Shown: positions 58,951 to 64,000 of the stretch, in pieces | How the letters are laid out: every line of letters begins with the position of its first letter | How positions within the stretch are numbered: position 1 is the first letter of the stretch | Assembly: GCA_937625935.1 (NCBI GenBank) | Contig: OW569376.1 | Coordinates: 372,001 to 436,000 of the forward strand | DNA from: Tetramitus jugosus | Lineage: Eukaryota > Heterolobosea > Eutetramitea > Acrasida > Vahlkampfiidae | DNA: 64,000 nt | Reading direction: 5' to 3' | Program-made: the position numbers and the translations under genes | The notes under the pieces: generated by a model | The model's input: the letters and a program-made list of their open reading frames with translations, nothing else | Databases searched by the model: none | What the model was told of the DNA's origin: nothing

Positions 58951-61112
58951 ATGACCTCCTTTGTACCAACAAGCAACTCAACAGGTAAGCTTGACTCACA
59001 TGCTTCTTTTCCTTCCCATCACCTCACACACTGACGCCTTGTTTTTTCCTGTTTTTCGTTCTCTTCAAAAAAAACACAACAACAACCGCAACAGTAGAAT
59101 CGAGTAACATCACAGACATGAATCAGTTCTTTTTCCAACAGGATCCTGAATTCATGAATCCACTCACTCACTCTCTCGTTCCAAACAATGCCACATTTGG
59201 TTTCGATTCTGACACAAGTGCTCATGATTCACCATCGTCCTACGTTTCCAACTCTTCTGAAGATGGAGTCTATCATCACTCTGAAGCTGTGACCGCAATT
59301 GAAGACTATGACGGGTACGATATGGATCACTATGGAGGTTACCTTGCCCCAACATCCATGGACTTGTTGTTGAATGGTAATCATCATCATCATCACCACC
59401 ACGCACCTCACGTCACCAACAATAATAGCACAGATGGCAACACTGCTTCCATGCTATCCTCTGATAAGGCCCTTTTACAACAACAACACTATGCAGCAAT
59501 GAAGTCTGCTTTTGTCGCAGCAGCCATGAAACAACAACAACAACATCAGCACGCAATTGTACCTCCTGCATCCTACTCTACAACAATGACACCTCAACAA
59601 TTGCAAGAACAGTACATGTTGGTGCATCAACAGAGAGCTCAAATGGCTGCACAACAATATGCTGCTACCTATGGTGCTCCATTCACAAATCCATTTGCAA
59701 TGACCTATCAAACATCACCTCCCATGGCACACTTTATTCATCCTCACCCATCACCTACTCAATCAATGATTAGTTCATCAGCAGCTACAAACGGAGGTGT
59801 CAACAGCAGTGTCACTGCCACTATGAAAGCCTCTCCACCAGCTTCTCCATCTGTCACTTCACCAAACAGCACCTCTATCATGTCTTCCAACACTTCTGCA
59901 AGCAGCATTGAAGATCCTTCTTCTCCAAAGACCGATAGACAAGCACCTTCACCTACACAGTCATCTGCTTCCAAGTCAAAGAAGAAGTCTGTCAACAGCA
60001 GTGCTCCAAAGAGACCAAGAGAGTCCAGTGATTCTTCACCAACTGATGAAGCATTGGCAGAGCTTGACTTGAAGAAACCAGCCAATGTCGAAGAAGACAA
60101 GGAAGTTAAGAGACAGAGAAGACTGGTCAAGAACAGAGAATCTGCTCAAGCATCCAGAGAACGTAAAAAGTTGTACGTCAAAGGATTGGAGGCACGAGTC
60201 GAAGAATTGGCAACCAAGAATAGTGATTTGAATGCCAAGCTACAAGCTATGGAAGAAGAGAATAAGAGATTGAGGGAGAGATTAACAATGATTGATCCAT
60301 CAGGATTGCAACTTCATGATGCATTGGAACCTGATGCAAAGAAGCGCAAGCTCAACAAGATGATGCCAAATAAGCCAACCTACAATCCATTTGATGTCAA
60401 CTTTTGGGCTGCCTTCATGGGTGGATATCCAAATCATCCAGCACCACCACAACAACAAGTCCCACCACAGCCACAGATGCACCCAGGTCACAGCATGTCC
60501 ACCATGGCTCCTCATGAGCAATCTGCACTTGCTGCATGGGCAAATCCAGCTACCTTAGGCTCAAAGAGAGTCGTCATGTTTATTATGCTATTCTGTGTTG
60601 CTGTTATGGTCATGCTTCCAAAGGACATGGCACCCGCCTCACTCTCTAGTAGTGAAACACCTGTTTCACTATCTGATGGTGCACCTATCAAGAGAAGTCA
60701 CTCTCGGTTGTTAAAGTTCTTCCAGAGCGAAGAAGCAACAAGTGGTACAACAGTTCAGAGCTCAGATTTTCAAACAAAGATCAAGGTTGTTTATGACAAG
60801 TTTGCCTCATTGATGCAAAACAGTTCCGAGTCAAACATTGTGGATTCTGTTGTTCAAATTAAGCCTGATTTTGCATTCGATGTCCAATTGGACAATGAAA
60901 AGCAATCTTTGCAAATTTCATTCCCTCTGAACAAGGTTGTGAAGCAAGAAGAAGAGGAAGATGTCGAAATGGAAAAGAAGGACACTTCTGTTGATCAGCA
61001 AGACCTTGCTGAAGATGTCAAGAAGGAACAGGAAACTGATTCAAAGGAAGACACTGTAGAATCATTGTCTGTGGAACTTTTGCGTGAAGTCTGCCGAAAA
61101 ATGGTCAACTAA
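58951..61112 (+). CDS. membrane-tethered bZIP transcription factor (ATF6/CREB3/bZIP28-like)
   Basis: Exon 1 is 58951-58984, the intron 58985-59094 (110 bases, GTAAGC...GCAACAG), and exon 2 59095-61112. The splice joins MTSFVPTSNST to VESSNITDMNQFF in frame, giving 683 residues; without it the protein would begin at 59118. The basic region and zipper (about 345-405) read RRLVKNRESAQASRERKKLY then LEARVEELATKNSDLNAKLQ, with the invariant N-x7-R. One membrane helix follows (about 503-520, RVVMFIMLFCVAVMVMLP), then a ~160-residue C-terminal part. This layout matches ER-anchored factors freed by regulated cleavage under stress. The N-terminus is rich in His, Gln, Ser and Pro, an activation-type region. 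A GACGTC palindrome in its own promoter may allow autoregulation (inference). Confidence 0.88.
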
Positions 61113-61383
61113 TGTGTTTCTCCCATTATTTTTTTGCATACCAAATGCCCTACACTGTAAATAAACTTAGGCCTTTTCACATGATAGTGTATTGTTCTTG
61201 TCCATATGTCCAAGAGGTAGTTAGTGTATTCTGATATAATTTCGGAGAAATGTGTTTTGGCGGTTAATTCACTTGCATCAGAAAGAAAAAAGAAGATCAC
61301 CAACGCGACAAAATCGATCATCTTTATCACAACAACAATCACCATTGTTCGAACACAACAACCAACCAACCACCATATAGGCA

Positions 61384-63382
61384 ATGTCTCTCCAAAAATC
61401 CATGATTCACACCATTGCCAATGCAATTGGTATACCAAGTGATCAAATCTCGGATGAAATTGCTCAATCATTAGCAAGTGATGCCGAATACAGAATGCGT
61501 GAGATTATTCAAGACGCTGCAAAGTTTATGAAACATGGAAAAAGAAATGTTCTCAAGTGTGAAGACGTCAACTATGCATTGGCCATGAAGAATGTTCAAG
61601 TATGTGTTTTGTCTGTTTACGTTTTATCTGTTTGATCGGTGTCAACAAAAATTAAACCATGTGTTTTTTGTTGTTGTTGTTGTTGTTGTTGTTTGTGTAA
61701 ACCAACTTTCATATAGCCACTGTATGGTTACAAGACATCGAGTCAGACTGTGCCTCGATTTCACTTGGTCAACAAGACACAGGACCTCTATTTTTTGGAA
61801 GATGCCGAAATTGAACTCAAAAAGGATCACTTGCAAGTAGAGTTGCCCAGAATTCCACTGGGAGCAGTTGTCAATGCTCATTGGTTGGCCATACAGGGTG
61901 TTCAGCCAAAAATACCTCAGAATCCTACCATTGTACCATCTCAGCAGCAGCAGCAACAACAACAAACGTCATCTTCTGCTCTATCATCTGATCAACAACA
62001 ACAGGCATTGTTGGGTGGTGATCAACTACAACAACAACATGATCGAATCAGTGGTGGAAATGCACTAGAGACAAACATTGTTGTGTCTTCTCTCACATCG
62101 GACAATAGTTCCATTCAAGTCAAGAAACAAGTCAAGCACGTGTTGAGCAGTGAACTTGTCTTGTATTATGAGAAGGCAACAGAGGCAATCAAGAGCACAG
62201 AAAAGAATTCAAAGTTGTTGTTGGATGCAACGTACAAGTCATTGAGTGAGGACCCTGGATTGGGTAATTTAGTTCCGTATTTGATTCGATTTGTGAGTGA
62301 AGAGTGCACACAGAATTTGAATCATTTGTTGTTGTTGGAGAGATTGATGAGAACGATACAGTGCTTGCTCATTAATCCAAATTTGCACATTGAATTATAT
62401 GTATGTGTCTGTCATATTGTGTCCTATTGATGCCTTTTCTTTTGGATATGCGAGAGAGAAAGCGTTTATTGACTCTAATGTGTGTGTGAATATTCATTTT
62501 TTTGTTATTGTTTGATTGTGACATGCAACAATGCAGCTTCATCAAATTATGCCCATTGTTTTGACGTGTCTCGTAGGAAAGAGACTGTGTAAGAATCCAA
62601 CGGAGGATCATTGGAGATTGAGAGACTATTCTGCTTATATTATCGCCTATATCTGTAACAAATTTGGAGCCAATTATCATACGCTACAACCGAGAGTAAC
62701 GAAGGCTCTTCTTCACGCATTTTTGGATCCTACTCGACCTAGAACAACGCACTATGGAGCAATCGTGGGAATAGGGGCACTTGGACCAGCTGTTACACAA
62801 CTATTATTGATGGAACCTGTTCAGAATAGCAATGTAGCTGCATTTTGTCGATTGTTGGAACCAGAGTTGAGATCAACGAATCACATTGTTCGATTTGAGG
62901 CACAAATGTGTTATGGAGCCCTGCTTGAGGCTTGCAGTTCATTTTTCGTTCGATTATCTCGTTTCTTTACTCCTGTTCACGATGATGCAATGAAGTCTCT
63001 GTACGATACGGCTTCTACTTCCAGGCGAGCGGAAGCAAGCGAAGAAGACATGGAGAACAGAATGCAAGATGACGAACAAGATATGATATCACTTGAAAAG
63101 TATAAAACTGCTGAACTCACTAGGGATTTGCGAGAGAGGATGAACGCTGCTAACATACCAGCAGACATCAATTTGCGTTATCAAGAGCTGTATATGATCT
63201 TTGGAGAGTCAATCCTGCCCTATATTTCTTATGATATCATGAGTATTTTGAAGGAAGCAACCTCTGTGGCACAGCTGCCTACAACATCCGAAGATTATGC
63301 TCTCGCTTCGACATTGAGTGGTAATGGCGCTGCTTTTTCAAACGAATACCAAAGCATGTCCGTAAAGGACATATTTTTGTAA
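61384..63382 (+). CDS. TAF6: TFIID subunit TAF6
   Basis: TAF6 pairs with TAF9 through a histone fold in TFIID (and SAGA-type complexes). Exons are 61384-61599, 61717-62400 and 62537-63382; introns of 117 and 136 bases, both GTATGT...AG, phase 0; 581 residues. The histone fold is residues 1-68 (IANAIGIPSDQISDEIAQSL; YRMREIIQDAAKFMKHGKRN). Then come the TAF6 linker motif PLYGYKTSSQ, VPRFHLVNKTQDLYFLEDAE, a Gln run (about 142-180), and the C-terminal HEAT domain (LVPYLIRFVSEECTQNLNHL; WRLRDYSAYIIAYICNKFGA; RPRTTHYGAIVGIGALGPAV). All family parts are present. Its stop is only 7 bases from the convergent neighbour's stop. Confidence 0.96.
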
Positions 63383-63389
63383 ATGAGTA

Positions 63390-64000
63390 CTATTTATGAA
63401 CATTGTTTGTGTCTTGCTTGTTTTCCTCTGAATCCTGGGCAGGTTCATCACTCAAGCGCTGTCCACCCACCAGCGCCAATACTTTTGATATTTCTCTTTC
63501 TTGTCGTTGCCGAATGACAGGATTTATGATCCGTTCTCTCGCATTCCAGAAGATGTTCAACATTCTAGTAATCGACATGGCTTCCGTAGTCGTCGCTGCC
63601 ATGGCATACTTTTGAACAGGAATTTGAAAAGTTCGTGGATAGACGACATTGTCCAACACAAACTCATCATGAACAACATCTGTCAGCTCAAACTCCACCA
63701 ACAGAAACGAATTCTCAATCCGGCAATTAATTTGCGTACTGAGTACGATTCCATCTTTTGTCACAAGAAACCCGTGTCGAGCAACATTGTGTGCCGTAGC
63801 TGCCCACACATTGTTCACAAAATCCTTCCACAATGACTGTGAGATACGTGTGGACAGAATGGATGGTGACTCTCCTTGCAACTCTCCTTTCGAATACCGA
63901 AACATGTCTCTAAACACTTGATTACAACCAAAAATTTCCCACGAAGAACGATCCCACATTAAAACAGCCTTTCGTGTATTGAGTGGCGGATTCCACATGT
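63390..64000 (-). CDS. C-terminal part of a PAS-like sensor protein, cut by window edge
   Basis: The minus frame is open to base 64000, so the start is not in view. The first ~110 visible residues form a PAS-type fold: KAVLMWDRSSWEIFGCNQVF, RDMFRYSKGELQGESPSILS (the F-G-Y/xS-xxEL-G pattern around helix F) and the closing strands ENSFLLVEFELTDVVHDEFV. PAS domains bind ligands or mediate dimer contacts in signalling proteins. The remaining ~80 residues are basic and polar, with no output domain after the PAS, so any catalytic part lies upstream, outside the window. The stop at 63390 is 7 bases from that of TAF6. Confidence 0.65.
   Translation of the reverse strand, partial: MWNPPLNTRKAVLMWDRSSWEIFGCNQVFRDMFRYSKGELQGESPSILSTRISQSLWKDFVNNVWAATAHNVARHGFLVTKDGIVLSTQINCRIENSFLLVEFELTDVVHDEFVLDNVVYPRTFQIPVQKYAMAATTTEAMSITRMLNIFWNARERIINPVIRQRQEREISKVLALVGGQRLSDEPAQDSEENKQDTNNVHK

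Noticed and set aside
1-64000. CRISPR arrays, bacterial operons, riboswitches or phage genes
   Set aside because: No regularly spaced direct repeats, Shine-Dalgarno sites or prokaryotic gene strings were seen; spliced eukaryotic genes occur throughout.

Overview
The window reads as nuclear DNA of a free-living amoeboflagellate close to Naegleria (Heterolobosea). This rests on gene content and style, not on a search. Genes are eukaryotic (MADS-box, TAF6, formin, Bms1, Zuotin, Vps45, p24, a PH-AGC kinase, an organellar bL27). DNA is AT-rich and tightly packed, most genes have no intron or one, and proteins carry Asn/Gln/Ser runs. Introns I could phase are short (43-204 nt), with donors GTATGT, GTACGT, GTAAGT or close variants and plain AG acceptors. 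Both window edges cut genes.

Layout. 0-10 kb: a truncated N-terminus on the minus strand, a TPR protein head-to-head with an unrecognised protein, a p24 cargo receptor head-to-head with a CUE protein, a small basic gene with a probable intron, and an RGS-START fusion. 10-14 kb: three-exon VPS45 convergent with CDP-diacylglycerol synthase. 14-21 kb: two near-identical seven-TM genes in direct repeat. Between them lie a small secreted Pro/Arg plus six-cysteine peptide gene and about 2 kb of decayed coding DNA with a reverse-transcriptase-like motif and an orphan Nudix box. 21-27 kb: a two-exon ARID protein, a small coiled-coil ORF and a MADS-box factor. 27-33 kb: a membrane-anchored S66 LD-carboxypeptidase, a two-exon Cys-pair mitochondrial-type protein, an inferred five-exon secreted protein with very short introns, and a probable GPI-anchored surface protein. 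33-42 kb: BMS1, a kinesin-like protein with eroded nucleotide-binding motifs and three 90-residue coiled-coil repeats, a NUDT15-like hydrolase, a small basic protein and tRNA-Ser(AGA). 42-53 kb: a four-TM protein, an Akt/SGK-like kinase whose PH domain is split by an intron, bL27m, Zuotin and a formin. 53-64 kb: two multi-TM proteins head-to-head, a secreted GH1 beta-glucosidase, a PIN/PILS-like carrier, a membrane-tethered bZIP factor whose start lies in a short upstream exon, TAF6 in three exons, and a truncated PAS-like protein.

There is no operon-like pathway. Themes are housekeeping (transcription, ribosome biogenesis, trafficking) and bacterivory or surface biology (LD-carboxypeptidase, beta-glucosidase, cysteine-rich secreted proteins). 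The least explained stretch is 14-21 kb. The best candidates for new biology are the secreted peptide there, the RGS-START protein, the pseudo-motor kinesin and the anchored S66 peptidase.
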